The notes beneath the pieces were generated by a model. It had not been told where the DNA came from and searched no databases. It saw only the letters and a program-made list of their open reading frames with translations. 64,000 nt of DNA. It comes from an uncultured Flavihumibacter sp. (GTDB taxonomy: Bacteria; Bacteroidota; Bacteroidia; Chitinophagales; Chitinophagaceae). Position 1 is the stretch's first letter. Each line of letters opens with the position of its first letter. The stretch is from assembly GCA_902168105.1 (NCBI GenBank), contig CABHOY010000019.1:496001-560000 (forward strand), in the 5' to 3' direction. The position numbers were made by a program, and so were the translations under genes. Shown here piece by piece: positions 44,448 to 54,685 of this stretch.

Positions 44448-44957
44448 ATGGACAATCGCTTACAAGACATTCTTTCGGAAAATTTAACTATTATATTCTG
44501 TGGAATTAACCCCGGATTAAAATCAGCGTCCGATGGGCATCATTTCTCCGGGCGTAGCAACAGATTCTGGAAAGTGCTTCATCTGGCAGGTTTTACACCA
44601 CACGAAATAGCGCCCAGATTTGATACGACCATCCTTGAGTACGGATATGGTTTGACAACAGCTGTAGAGCGTGCAACGGCACGCGCAGATCAATTATCAA
44701 AAGATGAATTCAGTTCATCAATTGATCACTTCAGGAGTAAAATCGAAAAGTATAAACCTGCTTATCTGGCATTTTTGGGTAAGCCCGCTTATCAGGTATT
44801 TTCAGGAAAAAAAGACGTTCAATGGGGACTTCAGGATGAGACCTTTTGCAACGCCATTGTCTGGGTATTACCAAACCCAAGTGGACTAAACCGTGGTTTC
44901 ACGTTGAATTCACTGGTAGATCATTACCAGGCATTGCTTAGAAATATCGTTGTTTAA
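44448..44957 (+). CDS. mug: Mismatch-specific uracil/thymine DNA glycosylase (MUG family)
   Basis: 169 residues from the ATG at 44448, close to the usual length; an ATG at 44376 would add 24 residues without family similarity. The catalytic loop is FCGINPGLKSA, with HHFSGRSNRFWKVLHLAGF next, and a late loop VLPNPSGLN (H/N-P-S-G-L/R-N). It removes uracil, thymine or ethenocytosine opposite G. It seems monocistronic. Confidence 0.92.
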   Translation: MDNRLQDILSENLTIIFCGINPGLKSASDGHHFSGRSNRFWKVLHLAGFTPHEIAPRFDTTILEYGYGLTTAVERATARADQLSKDEFSSSIDHFRSKIEKYKPAYLAFLGKPAYQVFSGKKDVQWGLQDETFCNAIVWVLPNPSGLNRGFTLNSLVDHYQALLRNIVV

Positions 44958-45237
44958 ATCCCCACACTATTCTAACCAATAAGTATGTTACTCCAATTGC
45001 TGCAATCATTTCCAGGTTTGCATACCTGACGCATTATCATAAACCTTTGGCGCGTTTCAACTAATACAGACCTTAAGTTAGCTCTAACTTTATGTATGAA
45101 ATATGAGGCTTTAAACCTTAATAATCATAGGTTGATCTACATATTTCAACTACGGGAACAGACAAAAATCCCATGCAAGGGACCGATGGTTCCAGCAGCT
45201 ACATTTTATAAACAAGGAAATTTTAATTGATGATCTT
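44958..45237. other. Non-coding spacer
   Basis: 280 nt without a credible frame. TAACTTTA near 45086-45093 resembles a -7 element; no clear -33. No repeat of note. Confidence 0.35.
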
Positions 45238-45753
45238 ATGGCAAATTGGATTGTAACAAATTTCTGTATTGGTACAGAACAGGATCGGAGGACATTAGGT
45301 TTTATTACTAAGGCTACAGCGCGCGAAAAGTATAATGACAAGGTACCAGGGCCTGACCTGGAAGCATATATTGACAAACACTTTAACGATAATACACTGC
45401 GTCTTGAATTAAATAACATCTCTAACCAGACACTCGCTGTTTTTGTGGATGGTGAAATTGCCGGGTATGCCCAGGTTACAACCAAGGGTGAACGTCCGGA
45501 AATATTTGATGGTAAAAGTGTTGTGCGCATTGCCAATTTTTCAGTCTTGCAGAAATTCGATGAGACGGAAGCAAGAAAAAATCTATTTGAAAAGTGTCTC
45601 TGTCTTTGCGGCACGCAAAAGACGGTGTGGATAAGCGAATATGAAGATAATCCGAATATGGATTTCTTTTCGGATTACGGTTTCCAGAAAACCGTATCCA
45701 GTAGTGGTGTAAATGAATTGGGACTGCCGCTGGTTTATTTAGTGAGAGCCTAA
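45238..45753 (+). CDS. GNAT-family N-acetyltransferase
   Basis: 171 residues. The core strands are recognisable (LAVFVDGEIAGYAQVTTKG, VVRIANFSVLQKF, TVWISEYEDNPNMDFFSDYGFQKT), but the acetyl-CoA pyrophosphate loop (Q/RxxGxG/A) is poorly conserved, so the family call rests on the overall pattern and the C-terminal FFSDYGF motif. Substrate unknown. The ATG at 45238 gives the whole domain. Confidence 0.75.
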   Translation: MANWIVTNFCIGTEQDRRTLGFITKATAREKYNDKVPGPDLEAYIDKHFNDNTLRLELNNISNQTLAVFVDGEIAGYAQVTTKGERPEIFDGKSVVRIANFSVLQKFDETEARKNLFEKCLCLCGTQKTVWISEYEDNPNMDFFSDYGFQKTVSSSGVNELGLPLVYLVRA

Positions 45754-45928
45754 AGCAGGCGATAATACATCAGAAGGAAATGGCCGGATCTATCTAAGTT
45801 TTGGCGTGTTATCATAAAAGAACGCACCAGGTGTCATCTATCTTCGTACGGTAATGTTATAAGGTATATACATAAACAACCAAATTAATTATGGGCATGT
45901 AAAGTCCAATACAAAAGCAGATAGCGAG

Positions 45929-47635
45929 ATGGATCAAAAAGAAATAAAAAAGATATCGGGTTCGGTTGCCATAATGGAAGCACTTGTAGCCGAAGAAACG
46001 GAGATTATATTCGGCATGCCTGGCGGCGCCAATATTGCAATGTATGATGCGCTGTATGACTACAGCCAACAGTTAAAACATATCCTGGTAAGACATGAAC
46101 AAGGCGGAATTCATGCTGCCCAAGGTTATGCGCGTGCATCGGGGAAAGTTGGTGTCGTCTTTGTGACCAGTGGACCAGGCACCACGAATCTTGTAACTGG
46201 TATTGCCGATGCGATGATTGATAGCACACCAGTTGTTTGTATTACCGGACAAGTGGCCGCTCATCTGCTAGGTTCAGATGCGTTTCAGGAAACCGACATC
46301 ATCAACATATCTACGCCGATAACAAAATGGAATTATCAAATTACTGACGCTTCAGAAATTCCGTCAGTATTGGCGAAGGCATTTTATATAGCACGTAGCG
46401 GTCGTCCGGGACCTGTATTGATCGACATCACAAAAAATGCACAGGTACAGTTCTTTGATTATTGCGGATATGAAAAGTGTAATCATATCCGAAGTTACAG
46501 GCCCAAGCCGATAGTCCGTGAGCAATACATTCAACAGGCTGCGGAGTTGATAAACCGTGCCCAAAAGCCGCTTGTTATCTGGGGACAGGGCGTAATATTA
46601 GGTAGAGCGGAGCAGGAGTTCAAAACATTTATCGAAAAGAGTGGTATTCCTGCGGCATGGACAGTTTTAGGGGCCGGAGCTATTCCGTCAGATCATCAGC
46701 TTAACGTGGGTATGCTAGGTATGCATGGTAACTATGCGCCTAATGTATTAACGAATGACTGTGATCTGCTCATCGCCATTGGTATGCGTTTCGACGATCG
46801 TGTTACCGGCCGCCTGGATAGCTATGCAAAGCAGGCGCAAGTGATCCACTTAGACATTGATCCTGCTGAAATTGATAAGAATGTATCGACTACTATTCCT
46901 GTATGGGGAGACTGCAAAGAAACCTTGCCATTGCTAACAGCCTTAATTGATAAAAAAGAGCATAAAGACTGGCGGAGAAAATTCCAATCCCTTTATAAAG
47001 AAGAAATTGATGCGGTCATCCATGCTGAGTTAAATCCGGCATCTGATGAACTTACAATGGGTGAAGTGGTACAATTACTGAATGAGTTTACAAAGGGAGA
47101 CGCGATCCTCGTTTCAGATGTTGGACAAAATCAGATGGCAACAATCCGCTACTCGAAATTAAATCACACCAGGAGCAATGTGACCAGTGGTGGTTTAGGA
47201 ACGATGGGATTTGCATTGCCAGCTGCAGTAGGTGCAAAATATGGCGCACCGGAAAGAACAGTATTAGCTATAATTGGCGATGGTGGATTCCAGATGAACA
47301 TACAGGAGCTGGGAACAATTATGCAGAATTCACTCGACATCAAAATAGTTATTCTGAACAATCGGTTTTTAGGGATGGTACGTCAATGGCAGGAACTTTT
47401 CAACGACAGCCGGTATTCATTTTCCGATATGGAAAATCCCGATTTCGTAGCATTGGCAGCGGCCTACCGTATTGCCGGCAAGTGTGTATCTGAGCGGGAA
47501 CATCTGCGCGATGCCATTAAAAAAATGTTCGAACACAAGGGGCCGTATCTGCTGGAAGTAATGGTATCCAAGGAAAACAATATTTTCCCCATGATCCCTG
47601 CGGGAGCCGCTGTAAGTGAAATAAGACTAAAATAG
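45929..47635 (+). CDS. ilvB: Acetolactate synthase large (catalytic) subunit
   Basis: 568 residues. Typical elements: catalytic Glu in LVRHEQGGIHAAQGYARASG, GPGTTNLVTGIADA, FAD-region RFDDRVTGRLD, and TPP/Mg2+ motif GDGGFQMNIQELGTI...NN. It condenses two pyruvates to acetolactate (or pyruvate with 2-oxobutyrate) in branched-chain amino acid synthesis. TATCTTCG at 45839-45846 is a 7-of-8 -7 candidate. The regulatory subunit follows 10 nt later. No ilvC, ilvD or leu genes are close, so the pathway is split elsewhere. Confidence 0.95.
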   Translation: MDQKEIKKISGSVAIMEALVAEETEIIFGMPGGANIAMYDALYDYSQQLKHILVRHEQGGIHAAQGYARASGKVGVVFVTSGPGTTNLVTGIADAMIDSTPVVCITGQVAAHLLGSDAFQETDIINISTPITKWNYQITDASEIPSVLAKAFYIARSGRPGPVLIDITKNAQVQFFDYCGYEKCNHIRSYRPKPIVREQYIQQAAELINRAQKPLVIWGQGVILGRAEQEFKTFIEKSGIPAAWTVLGAGAIPSDHQLNVGMLGMHGNYAPNVLTNDCDLLIAIGMRFDDRVTGRLDSYAKQAQVIHLDIDPAEIDKNVSTTIPVWGDCKETLPLLTALIDKKEHKDWRRKFQSLYKEEIDAVIHAELNPASDELTMGEVVQLLNEFTKGDAILVSDVGQNQMATIRYSKLNHTRSNVTSGGLGTMGFALPAAVGAKYGAPERTVLAIIGDGGFQMNIQELGTIMQNSLDIKIVILNNRFLGMVRQWQELFNDSRYSFSDMENPDFVALAAAYRIAGKCVSEREHLRDAIKKMFEHKGPYLLEVMVSKENNIFPMIPAGAAVSEIRLK

Positions 47636-47645
47636 ATTAGCTATA

Positions 47646-48206
47646 ATGAACCTTGAAACTCCGCTGAAACAAGAATACAACATAACGGTATACACAGAAA
47701 ATCATGTAGGCTTACTACACAGGATATGTATCGTTTTTTCTCGTCGCAAAATCAATATTGAAAGTTTAAATACCTCTCCGTCTGAAGTAGCCGGTATTCA
47801 TCGATTTAATATTTTGATCTTTGAAACGGAGGAAGTGATCAGGAAGCTGTGCCGCCACCTGGAAAAGTTAACAGAAGTACTTAAAGTTTATTATCATACC
47901 AATGAAGACATCGTTTGGCAGGAACTGGCGATGTATAAAGTACCGACATCCGTCATCGCAGAACAGGTAAGTGTAGAACGTTTGTTACGTTGTTATGGTG
48001 CGAGAGTGGTAGTTATCAGAAAGGACTATACCATCTTTGAAACCACCGGTCAACGTGAAGAAACTGATAAGCTGATAACTGTACTTCAGCCATATGGCCT
48101 CATTGAGTTTGTAAGAAGTGCGAGAGTTGTCGTTATCAAAGACAGCGAAGGATTCAATCATAAGTTAAGGCAATTCGAAAGAACGGCTGTTGGTGAAGAG
48201 AGTTGA
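47646..48206 (+). CDS. ilvN: Acetolactate synthase small (regulatory) subunit
   Basis: 186 residues. An ACT domain occupies residues ~10-85 (YNITVYTENHVGLLHRICIVFSRRKINIESLN), which binds valine, followed by the C-terminal ALS_ss domain ending GLIEFVRSARVVV. It pairs with the large subunit 10 nt upstream and gives feedback control. It is followed by a perfect palindromic terminator. Confidence 0.94.
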   Translation: MNLETPLKQEYNITVYTENHVGLLHRICIVFSRRKINIESLNTSPSEVAGIHRFNILIFETEEVIRKLCRHLEKLTEVLKVYYHTNEDIVWQELAMYKVPTSVIAEQVSVERLLRCYGARVVVIRKDYTIFETTGQREETDKLITVLQPYGLIEFVRSARVVVIKDSEGFNHKLRQFERTAVGEES

Positions 48207-48233
48207 AATTATTACGATAGCACTTCAAAAGAA

Positions 48234-48265
48234 AACGGGTATATCCTGATCAGGATATACCCGTT
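48234..48265. terminator. Perfect 32-nt palindrome after ilvN
   Basis: Sixteen bases on each side pair with no loop (48234-48249 and 48250-48265), so it is a true palindrome. It sits between convergent ilvN and the SusD-like gene and is followed by GATACGTTTTAAAAG. Confidence 0.75.
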
Positions 48266-48283
48266 GATACGTTTTAAAAGACA

Positions 48284-49951
48284 TTATTCGTAGCCTGGAT
48301 TCTGTCTCATATATGGATACTTCATTAGTATTGAATCAGGGATCGGCATGAGCTCATGATATGATTGATATCCTTTGGGTCCAAGTATCTTATCAGCCTG
48401 ACCCGTCAGGTGTAAAAATCTGTAGCGGAAGCCTTCGCGATAAAATTCTTCAGTGTACATTTTTCCCAACTCCCGTATTGCGTCTTCCTGAGAATTGATC
48501 GGACCTATTGTTTTACCGGATCTGTCAGCAATAATACCTAGACCTTCTTCTTTCAGAACTCCCCAGGGGCCATAGCGTAAGTAAGCGAGCGCACGTATCA
48601 GATAGGTTTCCGTTTTTCTGATAACAGGGAAAAAGTTTACGGTTTGTCCTTCTTTGACGAAGTACTCCTTGAAAGGGCTTTTCAAAGTTGGAGAGATGGT
48701 CCATATAATTTCAGAACCAGCAGGTGATACAAATACCTGTGAAAAGTCAGAAAGCCCAAACATTTGATAATAGTTCCATCCGGTATCCGTCATATATAGC
48801 ACACCTACGTTATCAGACGCTTCCAAGTATAACCTCGCCCTAAGCATAAAGGAGGCTGCAACCGTCCCATACCACGGTGTTTCAGCTGGCGCCGTCCATG
48901 TATTGTAGAAAGACTTCATTACGTCCTGATAAATATAATCTCTTACCGATTCCCGCGAACTGCGGGAGATGTCCTCCGGTATGAATGTTCCTTTGACGAG
49001 GGGCAATCCGCCGAAATATTTGAACAGGTCGAGGTATATCAAAGCACGGAATCCGTTCAACTGTGTACGAACTACGTTATAGCCCGGTGTGATCCTGTCA
49101 ACATTAACCAAAAGCTTATTTATTTTCAGGATGCTTGCATAATGCTCATTCCAAAGACGTCTGATAACCTTGTTAGAGCTCAAGATCAGAAAATAGTCAA
49201 TTCTATTCCAGTCAGAAGCTATGTCATTTTCTACTCCTACGATCTTACCATCTGATTCATCACTGAGTACGCCATCCAGCATAACAAATCCCAGGTGGGT
49301 ATCGCCTATCTCCTGTGCCAGTATAGCAAAAGCAGCATTTATTTCTTCCATCGTATTTAATGGAGCGCCTTCATGGTTTACAGCGTAGCCAATAATCGCA
49401 TGGGCCGCAACAGGGGCTTTATTGTTGATAATGACTTTAAAGAAAGGTGCTACTGTAACATCATTGCTGTCTGCTTTGAAATCATCATTCAGGTCTCTGA
49501 ACATGAAATCGCCTGGCGCTGCGTTCTTTTGTAAAGGTTTTTCAGTATCAACAGTAGATCGAAAGGTCTGGAACAGCGTATCCGATACTTTGGTACGGCC
49601 AAGTTTATCTGTCCAGGTATTGCTCTTTTTATCCTTAAAGGCAACGATGAAGTATTCTCCTTCTTTTTTGCCGGCGAATGAAGCAATACCGTTCTTGTCG
49701 GTCATAGCAGTAAGCGCTGGCTTTTTAATGAGATAGTCCTGTTGTGTTGCATACAGTTCTACAGTCGCTCCTTCTATAGGAAGGCCTTTTGAATTGCTTA
49801 CACTCCATTGGGTAGCATCCCATACGGTGATCCTGGTAGTCGTATCTTTTATTGGATCTTCAACAGGGGGAGTATCTACGGGGTCAGGTTGCTTGTCTTT
49901 TTTACATGCGAACAAACAGCACAGCAATATAGGGAGTAAAAATCTTTTCAT
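48284..49951 (-). CDS. SusD/RagB-like lipoprotein with extra N-terminal domain
   Basis: 555 residues. Lipobox LLCCLFACKKD gives a lipoprotein. Residues ~40-130 look like a carboxypeptidase-regulatory/transthyretin-like beta domain (SKGLPIEGATVELYATQ, DKNGIASFAGKKEGEY). The remainder carries SusD-type TPR features (RTQLNGFRALIYLDLFKYFGGLPLV, SRESVRDYIYQDVMKSF, SFMLRARLYLE) and the RagB C-terminal pattern (REGFRYRFLHLTGQA, LMPIPDSILM). Normally SusD lies directly after SusC; there is no SusC gene here. An outer-membrane glycan- or ligand-binding role is inferred. Confidence 0.83.
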   Translation of the reverse strand: MKRFLLPILLCCLFACKKDKQPDPVDTPPVEDPIKDTTTRITVWDATQWSVSNSKGLPIEGATVELYATQQDYLIKKPALTAMTDKNGIASFAGKKEGEYFIVAFKDKKSNTWTDKLGRTKVSDTLFQTFRSTVDTEKPLQKNAAPGDFMFRDLNDDFKADSNDVTVAPFFKVIINNKAPVAAHAIIGYAVNHEGAPLNTMEEINAAFAILAQEIGDTHLGFVMLDGVLSDESDGKIVGVENDIASDWNRIDYFLILSSNKVIRRLWNEHYASILKINKLLVNVDRITPGYNVVRTQLNGFRALIYLDLFKYFGGLPLVKGTFIPEDISRSSRESVRDYIYQDVMKSFYNTWTAPAETPWYGTVAASFMLRARLYLEASDNVGVLYMTDTGWNYYQMFGLSDFSQVFVSPAGSEIIWTISPTLKSPFKEYFVKEGQTVNFFPVIRKTETYLIRALAYLRYGPWGVLKEEGLGIIADRSGKTIGPINSQEDAIRELGKMYTEEFYREGFRYRFLHLTGQADKILGPKGYQSYHELMPIPDSILMKYPYMRQNPGYE

Positions 49952-50016
49952 TGAGTACAGGATAGTGTTTATCAGTTATTAATGTTGTCCTCTTGTCAGG
50001 CATAGTTTCGCCGGCG

Positions 50017-50024
50017 CAAAGATA
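50017..50024 (-). promoter_or_regulatory. -7 element for the SusD-like gene
   Basis: CAAAGATA on the plus strand is TATCTTTG on the minus strand, an exact TAnnTTTG, 66 nt before the ATG at 49951. No clear TTG box upstream; a terminator for the previous gene lies there. Confidence 0.5.
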
Positions 50025-50044
50025 ACGAAACAGTTGGCTAAAAA

Positions 50045-50078
50045 GCAGCATGCCAGCTTTAGTTGGCTGGCATGCTGC
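50045..50078 (-). terminator. Intrinsic terminator after the repeat lipoprotein gene
   Basis: A perfect 13-bp stem (50045-50057 with 50066-50078), 8-nt loop, and on the minus strand a T-run (TTTTTAGCC) after the stem. It is 24 nt past the stop at 50102. Confidence 0.82.
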
Positions 50079-50101
50079 AATAGACAATATAATGAAATCG
50101 C

Positions 50102-51352
50102 TTAATTGATCGTCATAGTAAATTTAGTTGTGGAGGCACTGGCTTCACTAAAATAAATTTCATAGTTGCCTGGCGTTTCACAATTAAACCAAAAGCGTGA
50201 GCCATCACTATACATTTTGGTGAGACGGAAAGCAGATACCTCGGTTGAATTAGAGAGCTTTCTTGCGTATGTCACACTGGATTTGGTAAGTACCCATCTC
50301 ATGTTTGCTGTAACGTCCACCATCACTTCTTCCCCTACTGTGTATGTATTTTTATCAGGGCGCAGGTAGGTAGCTCTTACGGTTTCTGCAGTCACTGATC
50401 TCATGTCAAAACGTCTAAAGCTTACCGTTACAGTACGCGTGCTGCCATCTTCTGCGGTGATAGTATAAGTCACCGGAAGGTTAAAGTCTTGTGGTACCCC
50501 AGAAGCAGGGCTGATCGTTGCTTTGTCTGATACCTTAATCATAGGTACGATCTTCTTCAGACCGTCTACAGCATCGCTTGTACAGTTGAAATAAATATGA
50601 TCTTCTGTCGGGTTGAATATGCCTATCACTGTATCTGCACTGGCGCCATAGTAGCTGGCAGTAAGGTTCGGGTGGTCGAGATCAAAACCAACGATATTCT
50701 TCTCGCTGCTTTTCTTAGCAGTAATCGTAATCGTATATTTTTGTTCACTACCATCTTCCGCAGTTACCGTGTAGATTACCGGATTGGTAAAATCCACAAC
50801 CTCCTTAGAAGCAGGGCTGATCTTAGCTCCGTCTGAAACGTCAATATCAGGCGCCAATTTAGTAATATCAGTACCGACAGGCGTTTGCACCGTAATAGTC
50901 TTGTCGATTGTATTAATACTAGCGTAGATGTTACTAACAGTGAACCTGGTGATTTCTTTTTCAGTACGTTTGATGTTAGTAACCTTTACCGTGTATTTCC
51001 TCTCTGTACCATTTTCTGCGGTCACAGTATAGATCACCGGATTGGTGAAATCCACTTCTGTCAACGTAGCTGGTGATACAGTAGCTTTCTCGGAAACCGT
51101 TACGGATGGGAGCAGTTTAGTAAGTGCTGTGCCAGGAGGCAGGATCAGGGTGATAGTACTAATTGAATCGACGATATCGCCCTGTACATTGAGTATTTGA
51201 AAAGCCGTTATACTTTTCGCGCTACTTTTCACAGGTTCCTCTCCTCCAGGGTTTTGTGTTGGCGGTGGTTCTACTAATACAGAAGAAGATTTAGTGCATG
51301 CTAATGCAAACAGCATTGCCGTCATGGCTAATGCGACAGATGTTTTTTTCAT
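50102..51352 (-). CDS. Lipoprotein with three DUF5018-like repeats
   Basis: 416 residues with a lipobox (LFALACTKSSS). Three ~85-residue repeats lie at about 45-130, 130-215 and 217-312. Each has a K-x-I-x-x-F opening, a P-x-x-x-x-L-x-P-x-I/V-x-V-S-x-x-A-x-x-S-P-A segment and an ending like FTNPVIYTVTAE(N/D)GTE. Repeats 1 and 2 are nearly identical at the end and also at DNA level, suggesting recent duplication. Surface-exposed, probably Ig-like adhesive domains. It is the gene upstream of the SusD-like lipoprotein on the same strand, separated by a terminator. Confidence 0.8.
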   Translation of the reverse strand: MKKTSVALAMTAMLFALACTKSSSVLVEPPPTQNPGGEEPVKSSAKSITAFQILNVQGDIVDSISTITLILPPGTALTKLLPSVTVSEKATVSPATLTEVDFTNPVIYTVTAENGTERKYTVKVTNIKRTEKEITRFTVSNIYASINTIDKTITVQTPVGTDITKLAPDIDVSDGAKISPASKEVVDFTNPVIYTVTAEDGSEQKYTITITAKKSSEKNIVGFDLDHPNLTASYYGASADTVIGIFNPTEDHIYFNCTSDAVDGLKKIVPMIKVSDKATISPASGVPQDFNLPVTYTITAEDGSTRTVTVSFRRFDMRSVTAETVRATYLRPDKNTYTVGEEVMVDVTANMRWVLTKSSVTYARKLSNSTEVSAFRLTKMYSDGSRFWFNCETPGNYEIYFSEASASTTKFTMTIN

Positions 51353-51472
51353 GAGTATAGGATTGTTAAAGTACTATTTGTCCCAAAAAATAAGGGGTTG
51401 GGTTTAAGGTTAAATATCGATCGGGTTAAAATTTAGCGCAAGTTATAATTATTTTTAATACGACCAAAACTT

Positions 51473-51504
51473 AACAAGGTCGTCAGTTTACTGACGACCT
51501 TGTT
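51473..51504. terminator. Terminator of the restriction operon
   Basis: A perfect 15-bp stem (51473-51487 with 51490-51504) and 2-nt loop. Read from the minus strand it follows the Res stop at 51627 and is trailed by AAGTTTTGG; on the plus strand it is followed by TTTTGCG. Confidence 0.75.
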
Positions 51505-51626
51505 TTTTGCGCACTGTAAAACTAAAAGGATATCCAATATTAGATTGCCGGAAATCAATTTAACCAACGCGATGACCTATTGTAAGTACGAAATTAATTT
51601 GATATTAAAATAAGGGGGCCTTGCCA

Positions 51627-54600
51627 CTATCCGCCCACAAGCTCCATCAATGTTGAATAGTCATTAATAACATCATATTTCACCTTATCATGTGCAATTT
51701 TACTGTTAATGGCTTCAAAATACTTACGCGCACATTTTACTTTTGCATCTTCGATACCTCTCAATTCCAAAGAAGACATAGAGCCTTTGGTTTCTGCGAC
51801 GAAATAAATATGCTTAACCGAGCCTTCTACAAATGAAATTGCCCAATCCGGATTATAATCTCCGACAGGTGTAGGGATTAGAAACTTGCGTGGAAGCTTC
51901 GCGTAGACGATGACTTCATTGCTCCCGTCCAGCTCTTCTACGAAGTCGCGCTCTACCTTGGAGTCAGTTACAGCAAAATCATAGATGTGCTTACTAAGCT
52001 TTTTAGTCGCTTTCGACAAATCCTTTTTTGATTTGTCGGCTGTAAATATACTTACGTCATGAGCATCCGTGATCTGGTCATAGGTCAAATGTTCAATAAT
52101 AAGTGTTGCTTTTTGTTCATGAATAAGACGGGATACCTCAGAGATAAAATGCTCTGGGTTCTTTTTAAACTGGCTAAAAACCAAGGGCTCTATTCCCGTC
52201 AGAATCTCTGCCACAGTTCTGCGTGTTAACTGGACGCTTTCTGCAATCTTTCCCAGCAGATCATATTTAACTGACGAGTGCACCGAAGCACTTAAGTTAC
52301 CCGTAATGACACCTTTTGCTTCAAAGCTTTCTCCCTGCTTTAATTGGGTATCAGTAATCTGGTTGCCTTGTATGCCAGCCTGTATAGTATATTGAAGTGG
52401 CGTTACACGCAGTTCCGCATTAAGTGTCCTAATACTATTGCTAATCAATTCGGATGAATCGAAGCTGACGCGGTACACGGCACGATGGTTAATGCGCTTC
52501 CAAAGCTCCTGAAATTCCTTTTTGTTAAAGTTGGTTTCGTTCAAAGGATTCACCTTAGACGTGCGATCATCTCCTACTTTAGGGAGTTGGCTTTCACTAA
52601 ATACGCTATCAATGAGTTTGAAGATCTGTTCTGTGTGGGGGGCAAGTTCAACCGGTAATGACGCCAGAGTGGCTTCATTCCTTGCGGTGTAATAAACATC
52701 GGTAATTAGGTCCACGTCATCAGTATAGTCATTCTTCAGCAGATACTTATAAATCTGCTTTGCCATTGCGGCAGTAATTTCCATCATGCCGGATTCTGTC
52801 TGTATTACTTTTCCTGTAAAGTACACTTCGTCTGCTTTGCGGGGACGGGCTGAGAGGGACTCGCTAATTTCTTTTTGAAGGTTGCGAACAAACTCTTTAT
52901 AGCTTTCACTGGCAATAACCGTCAACACATTTATATCGTGAACGATTGCAGGATCGTCAATGCGGTCGCCATACTGATTCACACACAAACGCAGGCCGCG
53001 TCCCACTTCCTGACGACGCGAAATTGAATTGTCGCTATGCTTCAACATACACATAACGAATACGTTCGGGTTATCCCACCCTTCTCTCAGTGCAGAATGA
53101 GAAAAGATAAAACGGACTGGCTCGTTAAAAGACAAAAGTTGCGCTTTATCCTTCAAGATGAGATCATAAGCATCCACATCGTCAGATTGGCCAGCCCCTT
53201 CGCCGCGAGTAGCCACACTCGGATCAGTCAGTCGCTTAGTTTTCTTATCAATTGAGAAATAGCCGTTATGGATACGCTTGGATTCCTGCCCATTAAGGTA
53301 ACCATGATAGGCCATTTCCTGTTCGCTGTATGCAAATTCGCCGAGGAATTCATTCTTAATTATCTCGTATTCTTCTTCAAAAATACGGGCGTATTCACCT
53401 TTTTCATCAGACTGAGAATAGTCCCGATATTTGATAACTTCATCGATAAAGAACAAAGACAGGACCTTGATGCCATCCGCGAACAACTCCCTTTCCTTTT
53501 CAAGGTGAGCCTTAATTGTTTCGCGAATTTGGATACGACGAATGGCGGTTTCTGTTACGTCCCCTGTAGCTTCACCAAGCGTGAGATTGACGCCATTGAT
53601 AAATTCTATTACGTTCTTATTAGCATCTATTTGCGAGACCACATAGCCTTTGTATTGGTCAAGCCCATTGGCCAGATCAAACAAATCATCCCCCCTACCC
53701 AGGCGCTTTACCACTCGTTTTATAATCCCTCCTTGCAGTTTGATCTCCATTTCCACCTTTGCAACAGGCGCCTGTTTAGAAACCTCAATTGACTCCAGAT
53801 ACAGATAAGCATTTGTGCCGGCCAACCCTTTTACCGTGATACCACGTACTCCTATCTTCTTCACCAGTTTTTGGTTGTAGGCATCAAGTGCATCCAAACG
53901 GTGTACTTTGTTGTAAGTCGTTTTGTGAGTAGCAGAATATCGAAGGATCATCAACGGCTTAAACTTCGGCAACGCGTCAGTAGTGGCCTTCCCTTCCATC
54001 TTTTGAGGTTCGTCAAGAATAAGTATAGGTCGATTACTTGCAATAACGTCAATTGGTTTACGCGACTGGAAATCATCCAGTTCATCATAAATGCGCCGGT
54101 TATCTGCACCTTTCGCGTTAAACGCCTGAATATTTATAATCATCACATTGATGCCAGCGTCTGACGAATAATTTTCAATATGATGAAGCTGCTTCGAATT
54201 GTAAATAAAGAATCTTACTTTTTTACCGTAATGTTCGCTGAAATGCTCTGCTGTGTTTTTAAATGATTGGTGAACGCCTTCCCTAATCGCAATGCTCGGA
54301 ACCATAATGATGAATTTATTCCAGCCATAACGCTTATTCAGCTCAAATATGGTTTTGATATAGCAATAAGTTTTGCCCGTTCCCGTCTCCATCTCCACGT
54401 CAAGATTGATCCTGGCTTCCTTGTTTGAAACGAGACGATCGGAGAGCGGCAAATTTTGACGCCTTTGAACATTATGAATATTATTGACAAGCTGCACGTC
54501 TGTCAACTGAATATCAGCATTTCGAAAACCTGTCTCGAATTCCAAACTGGCTTGACTTTTCTTCCCCGGATCTATTCGAAAGCTTGCATTGGAGACAAAC

Positions 54601-54677
54601 GGTTGTCCGGCAAAGCAATCTACAACCGATTCCACAGCGTTTGTCTGATAAGGCTGAACTTTAAATTTAAGTTTCAT
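51627..54677 (-). CDS. res: Type III-like restriction helicase/endonuclease
   Basis: 1016 residues. Superfamily 2 helicase: METGTGKT at 96-103 (Walker A), LDEPQ near 222 (motif II), SATHKT (motif III), [14 protein letters not shown] and EVGRGLRL (motifs V-VI). The C-terminal PD-(D/E)xK nuclease is intact, with NPDW and E962-T-K. It is the cleaving subunit that needs Mod for specificity and translocates along DNA. It starts 8 nt after mod. Last gene of a four-gene operon from ~60.5 kb, which differs from plain two-gene type III systems. Confidence 0.92.
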   Translation of the reverse strand: MKLKFKVQPYQTNAVESVVDCFAGQPFVSNASFRIDPGKKSQASLEFETGFRNADIQLTDVQLVNNIHNVQRRQNLPLSDRLVSNKEARINLDVEMETGTGKTYCYIKTIFELNKRYGWNKFIIMVPSIAIREGVHQSFKNTAEHFSEHYGKKVRFFIYNSKQLHHIENYSSDAGINVMIINIQAFNAKGADNRRIYDELDDFQSRKPIDVIASNRPILILDEPQKMEGKATTDALPKFKPLMILRYSATHKTTYNKVHRLDALDAYNQKLVKKIGVRGITVKGLAGTNAYLYLESIEVSKQAPVAKVEMEIKLQGGIIKRVVKRLGRGDDLFDLANGLDQYKGYVVSQIDANKNVIEFINGVNLTLGEATGDVTETAIRRIQIRETIKAHLEKERELFADGIKVLSLFFIDEVIKYRDYSQSDEKGEYARIFEEEYEIIKNEFLGEFAYSEQEMAYHGYLNGQESKRIHNGYFSIDKKTKRLTDPSVATRGEGAGQSDDVDAYDLILKDKAQLLSFNEPVRFIFSHSALREGWDNPNVFVMCMLKHSDNSISRRQEVGRGLRLCVNQYGDRIDDPAIVHDINVLTVIASESYKEFVRNLQKEISESLSARPRKADEVYFTGKVIQTESGMMEITAAMAKQIYKYLLKNDYTDDVDLITDVYYTARNEATLASLPVELAPHTEQIFKLIDSVFSESQLPKVGDDRTSKVNPLNETNFNKKEFQELWKRINHRAVYRVSFDSSELISNSIRTLNAELRVTPLQYTIQAGIQGNQITDTQLKQGESFEAKGVITGNLSASVHSSVKYDLLGKIAESVQLTRRTVAEILTGIEPLVFSQFKKNPEHFISEVSRLIHEQKATLIIEHLTYDQITDAHDVSIFTADKSKKDLSKATKKLSKHIYDFAVTDSKVERDFVEELDGSNEVIVYAKLPRKFLIPTPVGDYNPDWAISFVEGSVKHIYFVAETKGSMSSLELRGIEDAKVKCARKYFEAINSKIAHDKVKYDVINDYSTLMELVGG

Positions 54678-54685
54678 CGATGGGA

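Noticed and set aside
51627..54677. Res as the missing HsdR for the type I genes at 34.9-37.7 kb
   Set aside because: It lies 14 kb away on the other strand, directly coupled to its own Mod, and has the type III domain order with a C-terminal nuclease.
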